The notes: a model not told the origin generated them from the sequence alone. Shown: positions 34,122-43,914, counted from the first letter of the stretch. The stretch: 64,000 nucleotides of DNA from Paenibacillus abyssi (GCF_014640295.1 NZ_BMGR01000006.1:62001-126000), one strand, 5' to 3'. A program made the numbers and translations.

Positions 34122-34446
34122 AATAATGTCTCCCTAAAAATAAAGTGGGTTATTGTCGTCAATCCATTCTGTTTAACTTCTATTTTTAGTTCTGTTTCCC
34201 TGCTGCCTTGCACCATATCCGGATAATTTTTCAAATAAAGACATTTGATCATGAGTTGACATGATGGTCATAAATGAATAATATTTAGATATCGATATTT
34301 CTCGATATATGAATAAAATATATCTGAGCAACTAAATGATGCGCCATGATTGATAGATGACTTGTTGCTCGCTAAGTGAATCGTATAAATCTGTGACTAA
34401 CACTAACGGGATACGAGAATAATGACAAAGAGAGGAGAAGATACGA
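34122..34446. other. Divergent intergenic region, AT-rich, with an inverted repeat
   Basis: This 325-bp stretch between the system B kinase gene and the ArsR-family gene holds no reading frame I can support. It must carry promoters in both directions. Its main visible structure is the inverted repeat at 34289-34308. Confidence 0.6.
34289..34308. promoter_or_regulatory. Candidate operator for the ArsR-family regulator
   Basis: ATATCGA (34289-34295) and TCGATAT (34302-34308), 6 bp apart, lie 140 bp upstream of the regulator gene. AT-rich imperfect palindromes of this kind are typical of ArsR-family autoregulation sites; binding here is inference. Confidence 0.4.
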
Positions 34447-34788
34447 TTGGGCAAAGAAATCGTTGGGATGGATGACGGGCAAGCGGTAGAGATCTTTAAG
34501 GCGCTATCTAACCAGACAAGAGTGCGTATTCTCCAAATGCTGAGAGAGCCCGCAGTATATTTTTCACCACAAATCCATATTACCAAAGAGGATGGGTTTG
34601 ATGGCGGTGTGTGTGTAAGTGATATCCGCAGCAAGACAGGCATATCCCAATCCACAACCTCCCAATACTTGTCCATTTTGCAGCAGAGCGGCTTGGTGGA
34701 GATGAAACGCATCGGGCAATGGACCTATTACCGGCGCAATGAAGAGACGATCAAACAATTTGAACGATATATCGGTTCACATTTATAA
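34447..34788 (+). CDS. ArsR-family winged-helix transcriptional regulator
   Basis: 113 residues from the TTG at 34447, which has AGAGGAGAAG upstream; an ATG at 34468 is the alternative. The winged helix shows FKALSNQTRVRILQMLREP and DIRSKTGISQSTTSQYLSILQQSGLVEMKRIGQWTYYRRN. A single Cys is present and no metal-binding CVC pair, so it is not a classical metal sensor and may bind an organic ligand. It starts a plus-strand cassette with three flavin monooxygenase genes and probably represses it. Confidence 0.85.
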   Translation: MGKEIVGMDDGQAVEIFKALSNQTRVRILQMLREPAVYFSPQIHITKEDGFDGGVCVSDIRSKTGISQSTTSQYLSILQQSGLVEMKRIGQWTYYRRNEETIKQFERYIGSHL

Positions 34789-34812
34789 ATGTTTAGATAA
34801 GGTGGGGTGAGC

Positions 34813-35778
34813 ATGTACCAACAAAAGCATGGTGCATTTCAAAGGCTGTATCAACAAGACAAACTGACACTTGGCTTTGTGCTTCCAACCGAACGAATGG
34901 CGAAATACCCAATCATGGAAAATCAGCTGCAGCTCGCGCAAATGATCGAACATTACGGATTCGCCGCCATGTGGCTGCGGGATGTGACGATACAGAATCT
35001 TGATATTGATGACAATGGACAAATGTATGATCTATGGATTTATTTAACGTACCTTGCCGCGAAGACAAAGCAGATCGCATTAGGCACGGCTGGTGTTGTC
35101 CTGCCGCTGCGGCATCCGGTCCGAATCGCCAAGGAAGCAGCATCCATTGACCGGTTGTTTCCGGGTCGCTTGATCATGGGCGTCGCTTCAGGCGACCGGG
35201 AGCTGGATTTTACAGCGCTGGGGGTGGACAGGCCGCAAAGGGGCGAAATCTTCCGGGAGACCTACGAGTTTCTTGATCGGTTATTGAAGGAGGACAACCC
35301 GACCATTCAATCCAACCTGGGCGATATAGACGGCAGCACGATGGGCTTAATTCCAAAACCTGAGACCGCGATTCCCACGATGGTGACGGGCTTCAGCCAA
35401 CAATCGCTTGAATGGATCGCCCGCCATGGAGACGGTTGGTTCCAATATCCGCGAAGCATTGAACAGCAGGAGCTGCTCGTCAAGGATTACCGCGAGCTGA
35501 CTGAACGGTATGAACCAGGCATATTCAAGCCTTTTTCGAACAGTTTATTCATCGACTTATCGGAAAATCCCGATGAAAGGCCGCAGAGTATACCGTTAGG
35601 CTATCGCCTCGGGCGATATCATTTATTGGAGCTGCTTCAGCGGTTCCAAGCCATAGGCGTCAATCATATCGCATTTGTATTGTACTTTTCCCATCGCCCT
35701 CCTGAAGATGTCATTCAGGAGCTTGGCGAAGAAATTTTACCACACTTCCCTTCACATCAAATTCCGGTGGAAGCGTAA
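34813..35778 (+). CDS. LLM-class flavin-dependent oxidoreductase, BA3436-like
   Basis: 321 residues from the ATG at 34813, preceded by GGTGGGGTGAG. It is a luciferase-like TIM-barrel monooxygenase. The N-terminus (KLTLGFVLPTERM), LAQMIEHYGFAAMWLRDV, ALGTAGVVLPLRHPVRIAKE and PGRLIMGVASGDRE match the luciferase-type family named after Bacillus anthracis BA3436. It lies 24 nt after the regulator gene. It would use FMN and O2 with a reductase encoded elsewhere; the substrate is unknown. Confidence 0.88.
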   Translation: MYQQKHGAFQRLYQQDKLTLGFVLPTERMAKYPIMENQLQLAQMIEHYGFAAMWLRDVTIQNLDIDDNGQMYDLWIYLTYLAAKTKQIALGTAGVVLPLRHPVRIAKEAASIDRLFPGRLIMGVASGDRELDFTALGVDRPQRGEIFRETYEFLDRLLKEDNPTIQSNLGDIDGSTMGLIPKPETAIPTMVTGFSQQSLEWIARHGDGWFQYPRSIEQQELLVKDYRELTERYEPGIFKPFSNSLFIDLSENPDERPQSIPLGYRLGRYHLLELLQRFQAIGVNHIAFVLYFSHRPPEDVIQELGEEILPHFPSHQIPVEA

Positions 35779-35812
35779 AAATAACACAACAGCACGAAAG
35801 GACATCATAAAC

Positions 35813-36829
35813 ATGGAAAACTTAAGGAGTACGCCGATTTCGGTGTTAGATCCTTCTCCGATTATCGCAGGAGGTTCACCGGAGCTGTCTCTTCGCAACA
35901 CGCTGGATTTGGCTAAAAAAGCGGAACAGTGGGGATACAAACGGTTTTGGCTGGCTGAGCATCACAATTGGGCAGGCATGGCCAGCTCCGCCTCCCCTGT
36001 AGTCATAGGAAGAGTCGCAGCTGTTACGGAAAAGATTCGCGTTGGTTCCGGCGCTATGCTGCTCTCCCATTATTCTCCTCTATCTGTAGCAGAGCAGTTC
36101 GGCACGTTAGAGGTTTTCTTTCCAGGGCGGATTGATCTTGGACTGGGGCGCGCGCCGGGAACAGACCGCTTCACCGCTCAGGTATTGCGCCAGCGGGTCG
36201 CCGGGGAGCCTGAATTTGCGGAGCGGCTGCAGGAGCTAATCGCTTATCTGCATGGGAACGGCACGCAAGCATCCAACGGGGTGCACAGCTTTCACGCGAT
36301 TCCCGGTGAAAATACCAAGGTACCGATCTGGCTGCTGGGTTCGGCATTTTACAGCGCGGAGCTGGCTGGACAGCTTGGCCTGCCCTTCTCGTTTGCCGGC
36401 CATTTTGCGCCGGGCAATATGATGGAGGCACTGGCGATCTACAGGGAAAGCTTCCGTTCGTCAGAGGTGCTTGATAAGCCATATGTTCTATTATCCGTAC
36501 AGGTGTCAGCGGCAGATACGGAGAAGGAAGCACAGCGTCTGGCTACCTCCATGTATCAGAAGTTTTTATTGCTCACCCGCGGCCATGCCGCACCCTTGCA
36601 GCCTCCTGTTGACAGCATGGATACGGTATGGAGTGAGGATGAACGCAAAGCAGTGGAAGATCAGCTCTTTACCTCCATCATCGGCGACCCGTCCGCAGTG
36701 AAACAGCAGCTGAAGGAGCTCATCCATAAAACAGAGGCAGATGAGATCATGGCTCACACCGAAATTTTCGACCATGAAGCCCGCTTGCGTTCATACGAAA
36801 TTTTAGCTGAAGCTGCGAAGAACAATTAA
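35813..36829 (+). CDS. LLM-class flavin-dependent oxidoreductase, group 1 (YvbT-like), copy 1
   Basis: 338 residues from the ATG at 35813, preceded by GAAAGGA; the frame is open upstream but inside the previous gene. Motifs of the group 1 luciferase-like oxidoreductases are clear: [53 protein letters not shown] and [15 protein letters not shown]. It is a paralogue of the next gene (similar along the whole length), so one probably arose by duplication. It lies 34 nt after the preceding gene. Confidence 0.9.
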   Translation: MENLRSTPISVLDPSPIIAGGSPELSLRNTLDLAKKAEQWGYKRFWLAEHHNWAGMASSASPVVIGRVAAVTEKIRVGSGAMLLSHYSPLSVAEQFGTLEVFFPGRIDLGLGRAPGTDRFTAQVLRQRVAGEPEFAERLQELIAYLHGNGTQASNGVHSFHAIPGENTKVPIWLLGSAFYSAELAGQLGLPFSFAGHFAPGNMMEALAIYRESFRSSEVLDKPYVLLSVQVSAADTEKEAQRLATSMYQKFLLLTRGHAAPLQPPVDSMDTVWSEDERKAVEDQLFTSIIGDPSAVKQQLKELIHKTEADEIMAHTEIFDHEARLRSYEILAEAAKNN

Positions 36830-36872
36830 TAATCATTATTATATACATTATTATCAGAAAGAGGATGATACT

Positions 36873-37919
36873 ATGTCAGACCATAACAACGGCAAACAAC
36901 TAAATGAAATTAAATATTCGGTGCTTGATCTTTCTCCGATTGTGCTCGGCGGAAGTGCCGCTGAATCGTTCCGCAATACGCTGGATCTTGCTCAGCATGC
37001 CGAGAAATGGAATTATAACCGCTACTGGCTGGCGGAACACCATAATATGCCTTTTATCGCCAGCTCGGCTACTTCGGTCGTGATTGCCCATGTAGCAAAT
37101 GGAACTTCAAAAATCCGGGTCGGATCAGGCGGAATCATGCTGCCTAACCACTCTTCCCTCGTTATTGCAGAGCAGTTCGGGACGCTTGAATCCCTGTTCC
37201 CTGGACGAATCGATCTTGGCCTGGGCCGCGCGCCCGGCTCTGATCAACGGACAGCGCGTGCTTTAAGACGCGATACCGGCAGAAATGGCGATGATTTTCC
37301 CGAACAATTGGACGAGCTTCGCGCTTACTTTGATCCGTCTTTGGCAGAAGGCAAAGCACAGGTGAGAGCCATTCCAGGCGAGGGACTGAATGTGCCAATC
37401 TGGCTGCTTGGCTCCAGCGGCTTCAGCGCCCAGCTTGCCGGCCAGCTCGGTCTGCCGTTTGCCTTTGCCAGCCATTTCTCACCTAACAACACCTTGCCGG
37501 CAATGGATTTGTACCGCCGCTCCTTCCAGCCTTCCAAGGTGCTGGATAAGCCATATGCAATGGTTGGCGTTAACATTATCGCGGCGGATACAGATGAAGA
37601 AGCGACCCGCTTGGCTACGACGCTGCAGCAGCAATTCCTGAACCTGATCCGGGGTAACGAAGTGCAGCTGCAGCCGCCGGTGGATGACATTAAAGAGCTG
37701 GCAAGCGCGTACGAGCTGGCGGCGCTGCAGCAGCAATTGGGCTCGTCAATCATCGGCAGCAAAGAGACGGTTAAAGATAAATTGCAAAAATTCGTGAATG
37801 ACACCGGCGCAGATGAAATTATGGCCATTGCCCAAGTATTCGACCATAAGGCCCGTGTACAGTCCTTTGAAATTCTGGCTGAGATTACGGGGCAAAAAGA
37901 CCGCAGCGAGCAAAAATGA
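36873..37919 (+). CDS. LLM-class flavin-dependent oxidoreductase, group 1 (YvbT-like), copy 2
   Basis: 348 residues with the same signature as the preceding gene: [53 protein letters not shown] and [15 protein letters not shown]. The paralogues differ most in the middle (around residue 140), where substrate contacts are likely. AGAGGATG precedes the ATG. Last gene of the cassette, followed by a strong terminator. Substrate unknown. Confidence 0.9.
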   Translation: MSDHNNGKQLNEIKYSVLDLSPIVLGGSAAESFRNTLDLAQHAEKWNYNRYWLAEHHNMPFIASSATSVVIAHVANGTSKIRVGSGGIMLPNHSSLVIAEQFGTLESLFPGRIDLGLGRAPGSDQRTARALRRDTGRNGDDFPEQLDELRAYFDPSLAEGKAQVRAIPGEGLNVPIWLLGSSGFSAQLAGQLGLPFAFASHFSPNNTLPAMDLYRRSFQPSKVLDKPYAMVGVNIIAADTDEEATRLATTLQQQFLNLIRGNEVQLQPPVDDIKELASAYELAALQQQLGSSIIGSKETVKDKLQKFVNDTGADEIMAIAQVFDHKARVQSFEILAEITGQKDRSEQK

Positions 37920-37982
37920 CACCGGCCGGGAAGGCGTGGTGTTACATCTTCACCTGCATGGCAATTAGAAATTATTCCTGTC

Positions 37983-38024
37983 ATGGCTTCGCAAGCTGAC
38001 TATCTACTTGCGAAGCCATTTTTT
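37983..38024 (+). terminator. Terminator of the ArsR/LLM cassette
   Basis: Perfect 13-bp stem (ATGGCTTCGCAAG at 37983-37995, CTTGCGAAGCCAT at 38007-38019) with an 11-nt loop and a T-run to 38024. Confidence 0.92.
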
Positions 38025-38128
38025 GAATGATAAGGAATCGCCGATTTTCACTTCACTTTTACTTAAATAGTGTTTATACAAGCATCGCATGCGTATTCAT
38101 GAACATTAATTAATATCTAAATTTTATA

Positions 38129-38158
38129 CAAAAAACCGCAGCCAGCGGCATACGGTTT
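38129..38158 (-). terminator. Terminator of the DUF4395 gene
   Basis: On the minus strand AAACCG and CGGTTT (38153-38158 and 38133-38138) with an inner GCC/GGC pair, followed by TTTTTT. It lies 20 nt after the stop at 38180. Confidence 0.75.
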
Positions 38159-38179
38159 AATTCGAATAAGATAATTGGA

Positions 38180-38635
38180 TTAAGCTTTTTGATTCATCCG
38201 GCGGCGCGCCAAAAACTGTCTCCACTGAAAATACATGAAGCAGCCCAGGCAAAAACCGGAAAGGGCCATGACCACGGCAATGGTTAGCATCCCTAGGAAA
38301 ATGTAGCCGATAACCGCAGCACCCAGAGCAAAAGTAATTAATGAACCGCTCATGAACAAGATTGCCAGCAGGTTGTTAAAGCGCAGTAATACACGTTCTT
38401 CTGTATGCTCGCTAGCCGGAAGCCACGGCGCGAATAAGCGGACAAATGCATTATACTTAATACCGAACTGGCGGCTAATGAGCTGAACGGCCAACGGGAT
38501 CGCCAGCACCCAATACTGTTGTGTGACAACGGTCACAATAATGCTTAGCAATATCCCAAGCTGATTCGCCCTGACCCAGTGCATGGGTACTGATATTGCG
38601 CAGCTATAGATCGTCGTCGATGGTTGACGTTTCAT
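38180..38635 (-). CDS. DUF4395 family membrane protein
   Basis: 151 residues with three to four predicted membrane segments. Family landmarks are VRANQLGILLSIIV near the N-terminus, the central KYNAFVRLFAPWL and the C-terminal LSGFCLGCFMYFQW with two conserved cysteines. The family's function is unknown; some members occur near thiol or sulphur metabolism genes. It is a single gene with its own AAGGAGG and terminator, convergent with the monooxygenase cassette. Confidence 0.82.
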   Translation of the reverse strand: MKRQPSTTIYSCAISVPMHWVRANQLGILLSIIVTVVTQQYWVLAIPLAVQLISRQFGIKYNAFVRLFAPWLPASEHTEERVLLRFNNLLAILFMSGSLITFALGAAVIGYIFLGMLTIAVVMALSGFCLGCFMYFQWRQFLARRRMNQKA

Positions 38636-38748
38636 TTATAACAACCTCCTTCGTTACTTATTATTTTACACAATAACATATTAAATTGGTAGGGATAATA
38701 TGAAATTAATTTAAAAACTCCTTAGTCGATTGGACTGCCAAGCGCACA

Positions 38749-38774
38749 AGAGGCTGCCCGATTGGACAGCCTCT
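38749..38774. terminator. Hairpin downstream of the system C operon
   Basis: AGAGGCTGCCC (38749-38759) and GGACAGCCTCT (38764-38774) form a near-perfect 11-bp stem, 71 nt after the epimerase stop. The T-rich flank lies on the plus side, so as a minus-strand terminator it is imperfect. Confidence 0.5.
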
Positions 38775-38844
38775 ATTTTACTCGCCTATTAATCTCTCTC
38801 CTGTTATTTCTCACAGATATCCCTTGAGTATCGAACGTCCTCAT

Positions 38845-39681
38845 TCAGTCCAGCTTCTTGAGTGTATCCTTCAAATATAGAATCGATGTTTCCGCATACC
38901 AATCCGGATCCGCCTTGCGTGTGTGGAAACCAACCTCCATTGTCAGATATCCGCTGTAATCGATATCCTTCAACGCCTTCAGGACAGCCTCAAAGTTGCC
39001 TGTGCCTTGCCCCGGAGGCAGACGGTCGCTGTCTGCAATATGGACGTGGTGAAGCTTATCCTTCATCCGGTAGACGTAATCGCTCGGCACCTCGTTCCGA
39101 TACAAAGCATGGAATGTATCGAACATCACCTTAACGTTGGATTCGCCGGACTGCTCGGCCATGAGGAGCGCATCGTCCGCCGTCTCGACCAGGTTGCTGT
39201 CGGTTGGGGTCGGCTCAACAGCGATCGTTACGCCGAGCTCCTGCGCATAACGAGCGATTTCTGTCAGCCCTTCAAGCGAATAATTCCAGGCATCAATTTG
39301 AGACGTGCCGAATATGGCCCAACCGGCAATATACAGCACGGTCGGACATTCCCATTCATGGGCGAGGCGCGCGATATCCTTGTAATGCTGGATCGTAAAC
39401 CTCCGCTCCTCCTTAGTCGGCGCGCTTGGATTATTGCCGGGACCGCCGCCCGGCGCGGGCAGCATGCTGGATACCGCAAGCTTGTGATTCCGCAGGCATT
39501 GCAGCACGGCCTTACGGCGCTCCGGCGTCAGGTGATCCGGCCAGGCATGCGGACTGGCGCAGCCGATCTCGATGCCATCATATCCCATGCGGGACAACCG
39601 CTTGATCACTTCCTCAAGCGGATAAGAAGGCAGCCATGACGGAAAGCTGCTGTAAACCCAAGTGTTAAATGAAATTTTCAA
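38845..39681 (-). CDS. Sugar phosphate isomerase/epimerase (xylose isomerase-like TIM barrel)
   Basis: 278 residues of the AP-endonuclease-2-like barrel. The expected metal ligands are visible: Glu in VAVEPTPTDSN, Asp and His in MFDTFHALY, His in HHVHIADSDR and Glu in LTMEVGFH. The N-terminus (MKISFNTWVYSSFPSWLPSY) resembles keto-sugar 3-epimerases. Last gene of the system C operon, 24 nt after the alcohol dehydrogenase; together they probably convert the imported sugar or polyol. Exact substrate unknown. Confidence 0.83.
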   Translation of the reverse strand: MKISFNTWVYSSFPSWLPSYPLEEVIKRLSRMGYDGIEIGCASPHAWPDHLTPERRKAVLQCLRNHKLAVSSMLPAPGGGPGNNPSAPTKEERRFTIQHYKDIARLAHEWECPTVLYIAGWAIFGTSQIDAWNYSLEGLTEIARYAQELGVTIAVEPTPTDSNLVETADDALLMAEQSGESNVKVMFDTFHALYRNEVPSDYVYRMKDKLHHVHIADSDRLPPGQGTGNFEAVLKALKDIDYSGYLTMEVGFHTRKADPDWYAETSILYLKDTLKKLD

Positions 39682-39704
39682 GAAAATCCTCTCCTCACGC
39701 TATT

Positions 39705-40748
39705 CTATTCCCACACGAATACAGCCTTTTCGGTTTTCCGCTCATCAAACATCCTAAAGGCAGTCTCCGCTTCCGAGAGCGGGAATTTATGGGTAACCAG
39801 CTTCTCCACCGGAATCGATTTACGGACGATAAAATCGGTGATCTCGGCAAATTCCTGAATCGGGAAATACCAGGATCCGATCAGCGTCACCTGTTTGCGA
39901 ATCAACTGCTCACTCGGCTTGATCGTCGATTCGCGGCATTCGCCGACGAAAGCTGCGCGGCCGTGCGGCCTGATGCAATCGAGCGCTTGATTCTCCGCAT
40001 GGGTATTGCCCGAGCAGTCCACGGCGGCATCCGCCCCTTTGCCGCCGGTCAACTGGCGGATTCTTTCCACCACATTGCCCTCGCGGCCGTCCAATACGTG
40101 ATCCGCGCCAAGCTCCATCGCGAGTTCCAACCGCTCCTCAATCATGTCCACGGCAATAACAGTCGCACCGAGCGCCTTTGCGACGAGAATGCCGGCGCCT
40201 CCCATCGGCCCAAGCCCGAAAATGACCAGAGTATCGCAGCCGGAGATCCCCAGTCGTTTCTGCGCATGGTAGAGTGTGCCTACGGCATCGGTGGAAACCG
40301 CCGCAGTGACGAAATCGATGCCGTCCGGCAGCTTCATGCAGTTCACTTCCGGCACCACGATATAGTCCGCATCTCCGCCGTGCTGGTCGAAGCCCACGCA
40401 CTGCCAGGTCGGACAGAACATGATATAGCCGCTCTTGCAGCTAGGGCATTCGCCGCAGCCCAGAGCCAGATACACCGCAACGCGGTCGCCTTGCCGGATA
40501 TTCTTGACACCGTCCCCGACGGACTCCACAACGCCTGCCGGCTCATGTCCCGGAATGACCGCACCTGCCTTATCCGCGCTTCCGACGACACCGGCGTTTC
40601 CGTAATATAAGCTCATATCGCTGCGGCAGATTGCCGAAGCTTTCATTTTGATCAGCACTTCTCCCTGGCCCGGTACAGGTACCGGAAAGTCGCGCACCTC
40701 CACCTTCTTGTCGCCTGGAAAAACGACGCCCTTCATCGTTGCTGTCAT
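39705..40748 (-). CDS. Zinc-dependent medium-chain alcohol/polyol dehydrogenase
   Basis: 347 residues from the ATG at 40748, preceded by GGGAGGAATTG. Catalytic zinc ligands C41, H68 and E69 (in AICRSD and IPGHEPAG) and the structural zinc cysteines C98, C101, C104 and C112 are all present. The NAD-binding motif is FGLGPMGG. It belongs to the sorbitol/threonine dehydrogenase-like group. Placed between a permease and the epimerase in the system C operon, it is likely to oxidise a sugar, polyol or derived alcohol. Confidence 0.9.
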   Translation of the reverse strand: MTATMKGVVFPGDKKVEVRDFPVPVPGQGEVLIKMKASAICRSDMSLYYGNAGVVGSADKAGAVIPGHEPAGVVESVGDGVKNIRQGDRVAVYLALGCGECPSCKSGYIMFCPTWQCVGFDQHGGDADYIVVPEVNCMKLPDGIDFVTAAVSTDAVGTLYHAQKRLGISGCDTLVIFGLGPMGGAGILVAKALGATVIAVDMIEERLELAMELGADHVLDGREGNVVERIRQLTGGKGADAAVDCSGNTHAENQALDCIRPHGRAAFVGECRESTIKPSEQLIRKQVTLIGSWYFPIQEFAEITDFIVRKSIPVEKLVTHKFPLSEAETAFRMFDERKTEKAVFVWE

Positions 40749-40786
40749 AATCAATTCCTCCCAATTAATAGATTGGATTGCCGCGA

Positions 40787-41626
40787 TCAACCTTTGACCG
40801 CTCCAGCCACCATTCCTTGAATGATCCGTTTGTGCATGGCGAGATACACTGCGATAACCGGCAGTACGGCCACGTTGATGCCTGACATTAGCTGCGGGTA
40901 ATTCACCGAATATTGTCCGACGAAATTGGTCAAGCCGACAGGCAGCGTCTTCAGCTCCTGGGAACTGATCAAAATAAGCGAGAATGGAAATTCATTCCAC
41001 ACGTTAAGGAAGCTCAGAATGATACAGGTCGAGATGATCGGACGGCACATCGGGTATACGATCTTGATCAGCGAAGTAAAGATATTCGTTCCGTCCACAT
41101 AAGAAGCTTCCTCAATCTCAAGCGGAATGCTCTTGACAAAGCTTTCGATAAGAAAAATGACAATAGGCAGCGCAAACGTAACCGCAGGCAGAACGAGCGA
41201 GAAACGATTATCCAGGAATCCTACGTATTTGTATTCAATAAAGACCGGCACAAGCAGGCCGTATACCGGTATCAGCATGCCGAACAAGAACATCGCGTAC
41301 AGCGCATTTCGGCCCCGGAATTGAAATCGTGCGAGAAAATAACCGCTGACAAATCCGATCATGATCGTTAAAATCGTTGCGACGACACCGAGAAATACAC
41401 TGTTTAAAAAGTATTGATACAGCTTCGCTTCCCAGAATACCGTCACATAGTTCTCAAAATGAAACGATGTCGGCAGGGATAAAATGCTTAAGCTGAATTC
41501 CTGATGGGTTTTTAAAGAAGAATACAATATCCATAGGATAGGGAATACGCAAGCGACGGAAACCAGCAGCAGCACGATATTAAACAGCCCTTTGAACACA
41601 TTCGGGATGACGGTGTTTTGCTTCAT
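40787..41626 (-). CDS. Carbohydrate ABC transporter permease, MalG type (system C)
   Basis: 279 residues with six predicted membrane segments, the EAA loop PLEIEEASYVDGTNIFTSLI and the end GMVAGAVKG usual for CUT1 MalG-like proteins. Its start overlaps the MalF-type gene by 4 nt. It precedes the dehydrogenase gene by 38 nt in the same operon. No ATPase gene is nearby. Confidence 0.92.
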   Translation of the reverse strand: MKQNTVIPNVFKGLFNIVLLLVSVACVFPILWILYSSLKTHQEFSLSILSLPTSFHFENYVTVFWEAKLYQYFLNSVFLGVVATILTIMIGFVSGYFLARFQFRGRNALYAMFLFGMLIPVYGLLVPVFIEYKYVGFLDNRFSLVLPAVTFALPIVIFLIESFVKSIPLEIEEASYVDGTNIFTSLIKIVYPMCRPIISTCIILSFLNVWNEFPFSLILISSQELKTLPVGLTNFVGQYSVNYPQLMSGINVAVLPVIAVYLAMHKRIIQGMVAGAVKG

Positions 41627-42507
41627 CGGTTCGTCCCCCCCATCAATCTGCGGATGACCAGAACAAGCAAGAGGCTCAGGATGATCATGCCGATCGATAC
41701 CGCGCTTCCGTAGCCCAGACGGAATTGACCGAACGATACGTTGTATGCATACTGCGCCATAACGGTCGAGCTGTCTCCCGGTCCGCCGCCAGTCATAACG
41801 AAAATGTTATCGAATATTTTCATATTGCCTGCAATACAAAGCATAAGCGCAACCTTGATTGTATCGGCAAGCATCGGAAGCGTAATGTAAATCGCCTTGC
41901 GCAGTCCTGTCGCTCCGTCGATTTCCGCTACCTCATAAATTTCAGAGGAAATGTTCTGAATGGCGGACATGAAAATAATGAGGTAGAGACCGATAAACTG
42001 CCAGATGATCGGAGCCGTGACGGAATAAAGCACGATGCCGGGATCATCGAGCCATGGCTGGATCCAGGAGCTAAGCCCTATACTGGACAACAGCTTGTTC
42101 AATATGCCGTAATCTTTGTTATACATCAGCGTCCACACAAAGCCGACCACAACGGCCGGCAGCACAACCGGCAGGAAGATGACGGTGCGGTGGAACTCCC
42201 TGAATTTCACCCATTTGGACTGCAGTACAATCGCCAGAACAAAAGCAAAACCTAGCTGGCCCACAATGCTGAGTCCGGTAATCACAAGGTTGTTTTTGAA
42301 TGAGTTCCAAAACTTCCCGTCCTTTACAAGTTGGGCATAATTGCTCAATCCGACGAAATCTCCCATAATGCCGCCTGTAAATTTATATAGGCTGAAGTAA
42401 ATCGCTAGAATAAGCGGAATGACAATGATGAAAAGGTTGATCAATATTCCCGGCAGCAAGAATCCGAATATAACGATCCCTTTCGGTTTCGGTAATGTTC
42501 TCTCCAC
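41623..42507 (-). CDS. Carbohydrate ABC transporter permease, MalF type (system C)
   Basis: 294 residues with six predicted membrane segments; N-terminus MERTLPKPKGIVIFGFLLPG. The EAA loop is SSEIYEVAEIDGATGLRKAI, and MTGGGPGDSSTVM is a common CUT1 motif. It lies 69 nt after the binding protein and overlaps the next permease. Confidence 0.92.
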   Translation of the reverse strand: MERTLPKPKGIVIFGFLLPGILINLFIIVIPLILAIYFSLYKFTGGIMGDFVGLSNYAQLVKDGKFWNSFKNNLVITGLSIVGQLGFAFVLAIVLQSKWVKFREFHRTVIFLPVVLPAVVVGFVWTLMYNKDYGILNKLLSSIGLSSWIQPWLDDPGIVLYSVTAPIIWQFIGLYLIIFMSAIQNISSEIYEVAEIDGATGLRKAIYITLPMLADTIKVALMLCIAGNMKIFDNIFVMTGGGPGDSSTVMAQYAYNVSFGQFRLGYGSAVSIGMIILSLLLVLVIRRLMGGTNR

Positions 42508-42576
42508 AGATCCATCCCCTTAACAGTATTTTCTCCGAAACCTTGCGGTTTCGGAGAAGAAAACGACAATTATAGC

Positions 42577-43914
42577 TTAAGAATTCTCGTAGGCTTCCTG
42601 GATTTCTTCCGCCAGCTTCTCAGGCGTCTTGCCGGAGCTCGGGATCAGAAGCTCCTGAAGTCCTTTGTTCATGACCTGGATAATAGATGGCGCCAGATGG
42701 ATGTCATATACCGGTGTCATCTTGGACTTCTCCAACAGATCCAGATACTCCAGGAAGAGAGGCGTTGATTTGCTCTTGTCATAGTCCGTTGCAATGGAAC
42801 CGGATGAATCGCCCAGCTCGGCGGACATGTTGGCTGCTTTCTCGCCGGACAGCAGCTTGACCAGCTTAACCGCCGCTTCGAGCTCTTCCCCTTCCAGATT
42901 CGAGTTGAGCGCGATTGCCCAGCCGGAACCGCCGGCCGTTGCCCAAGCTTCGCCGGCGCCGCCGTTCACGCTTGGCAGCAGCGCAAGATGCGTGTTGTCG
43001 AGAACTTCCTTCGGCGCGTCGTTGACGACAGAGGATACCGCCCAGCCTCCCTCCAGGAACATTGCCGCTTGACCGTTGTAGAAAGCAGTTCTCTGCTGTG
43101 TATGATCAATGCTGTTGATGTCGGAATTGAACGCGCCCATGTCGGACAATTGCTTGATGGCCGTCAGCGCGTCGATAAACGGCTGATCCGTGAAGCTCGC
43201 CCCCTGCCTGTCGCGGATGCTGTTGAACCAGTCGGTTCCCGTGAAACGGTCGCCAAGGGCGCTAAGCAGGGAGGAACCAGCCACCCATTGATCCTTATTG
43301 CCCATAGAGATCGGCGTAATGCCCATTTCCTTGAATTTCGCAAGTGCGTCGATCAATTCATCCCATGTAGCAGGGAATGTTTCGTAGCCGACATTTTTGA
43401 AAATCTCGGCATTATAATACACGAAGGAGGTCGACGTCATTTGTATCGGAGCGCCCGCGATTTGACCATCGACGTCGAAGTCGTTGAAAGCGGCGGGAAT
43501 AAAGCCGTCCTTCCATTCTTTATCCTCATCCAGGATGTCGTTGAGCGGCATAATCAAGCCGTTATCGAGGAACATCCTGGCGTCCGAGCCCAGCAGCATG
43601 AATACGTCAGGCAGATTATTGCCCGCTGCGAGCGTTTTGATTTTTGTTTTAAGTGAAGCGTTATCAAGGGTCTCCTCGGAAATTTTCACGTTCGGATTTT
43701 CGGCCTTGTACTCATCGATCAATTTCCGGCGCACCACATCCACCGCCTGCGTAGATGTCGACGACCAGGAATTCGTCAGTGTCAGCTCAATCGTTTTTTC
43801 GCCTGAACCGGCTGCAGCATTGCCGCTTGGAGCCGCGTTATTTCCGCCACAGGCGGATAACAGCATGGATGCGCCAATAAGTACAGCAGATAACATTTTG
43901 TACGTTCTTTTCAT
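42577..43914 (-). CDS. Sugar ABC transporter substrate-binding lipoprotein (system C)
   Basis: 445 residues. The signal peptide ends in the lipobox LLSAC (C22), followed by a short linker. The binding fold shows LIDEYKAENPNVKISEE, LPDVFMLLGSDARMFLDNG and MGNKDQWVAGSSLLSALGD. First gene of the system C transport operon, which continues through two permeases, a dehydrogenase and an epimerase. AAGGGGAG precedes the ATG. Downstream of a YesM/YesN pair on the same strand, from which a terminator separates it. Confidence 0.93.
   Translation of the reverse strand: MKRTYKMLSAVLIGASMLLSACGGNNAAPSGNAAAGSGEKTIELTLTNSWSSTSTQAVDVVRRKLIDEYKAENPNVKISEETLDNASLKTKIKTLAAGNNLPDVFMLLGSDARMFLDNGLIMPLNDILDEDKEWKDGFIPAAFNDFDVDGQIAGAPIQMTSTSFVYYNAEIFKNVGYETFPATWDELIDALAKFKEMGITPISMGNKDQWVAGSSLLSALGDRFTGTDWFNSIRDRQGASFTDQPFIDALTAIKQLSDMGAFNSDINSIDHTQQRTAFYNGQAAMFLEGGWAVSSVVNDAPKEVLDNTHLALLPSVNGGAGEAWATAGGSGWAIALNSNLEGEELEAAVKLVKLLSGEKAANMSAELGDSSGSIATDYDKSKSTPLFLEYLDLLEKSKMTPVYDIHLAPSIIQVMNKGLQELLIPSSGKTPEKLAEEIQEAYENS

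Noticed and set aside
37983..38019. Perfect long inverted repeat considered as an attachment or recombination site
   Set aside because: Position after the last gene of the cassette and the T-run fit a plain terminator; no integrase or duplicated copy is present.
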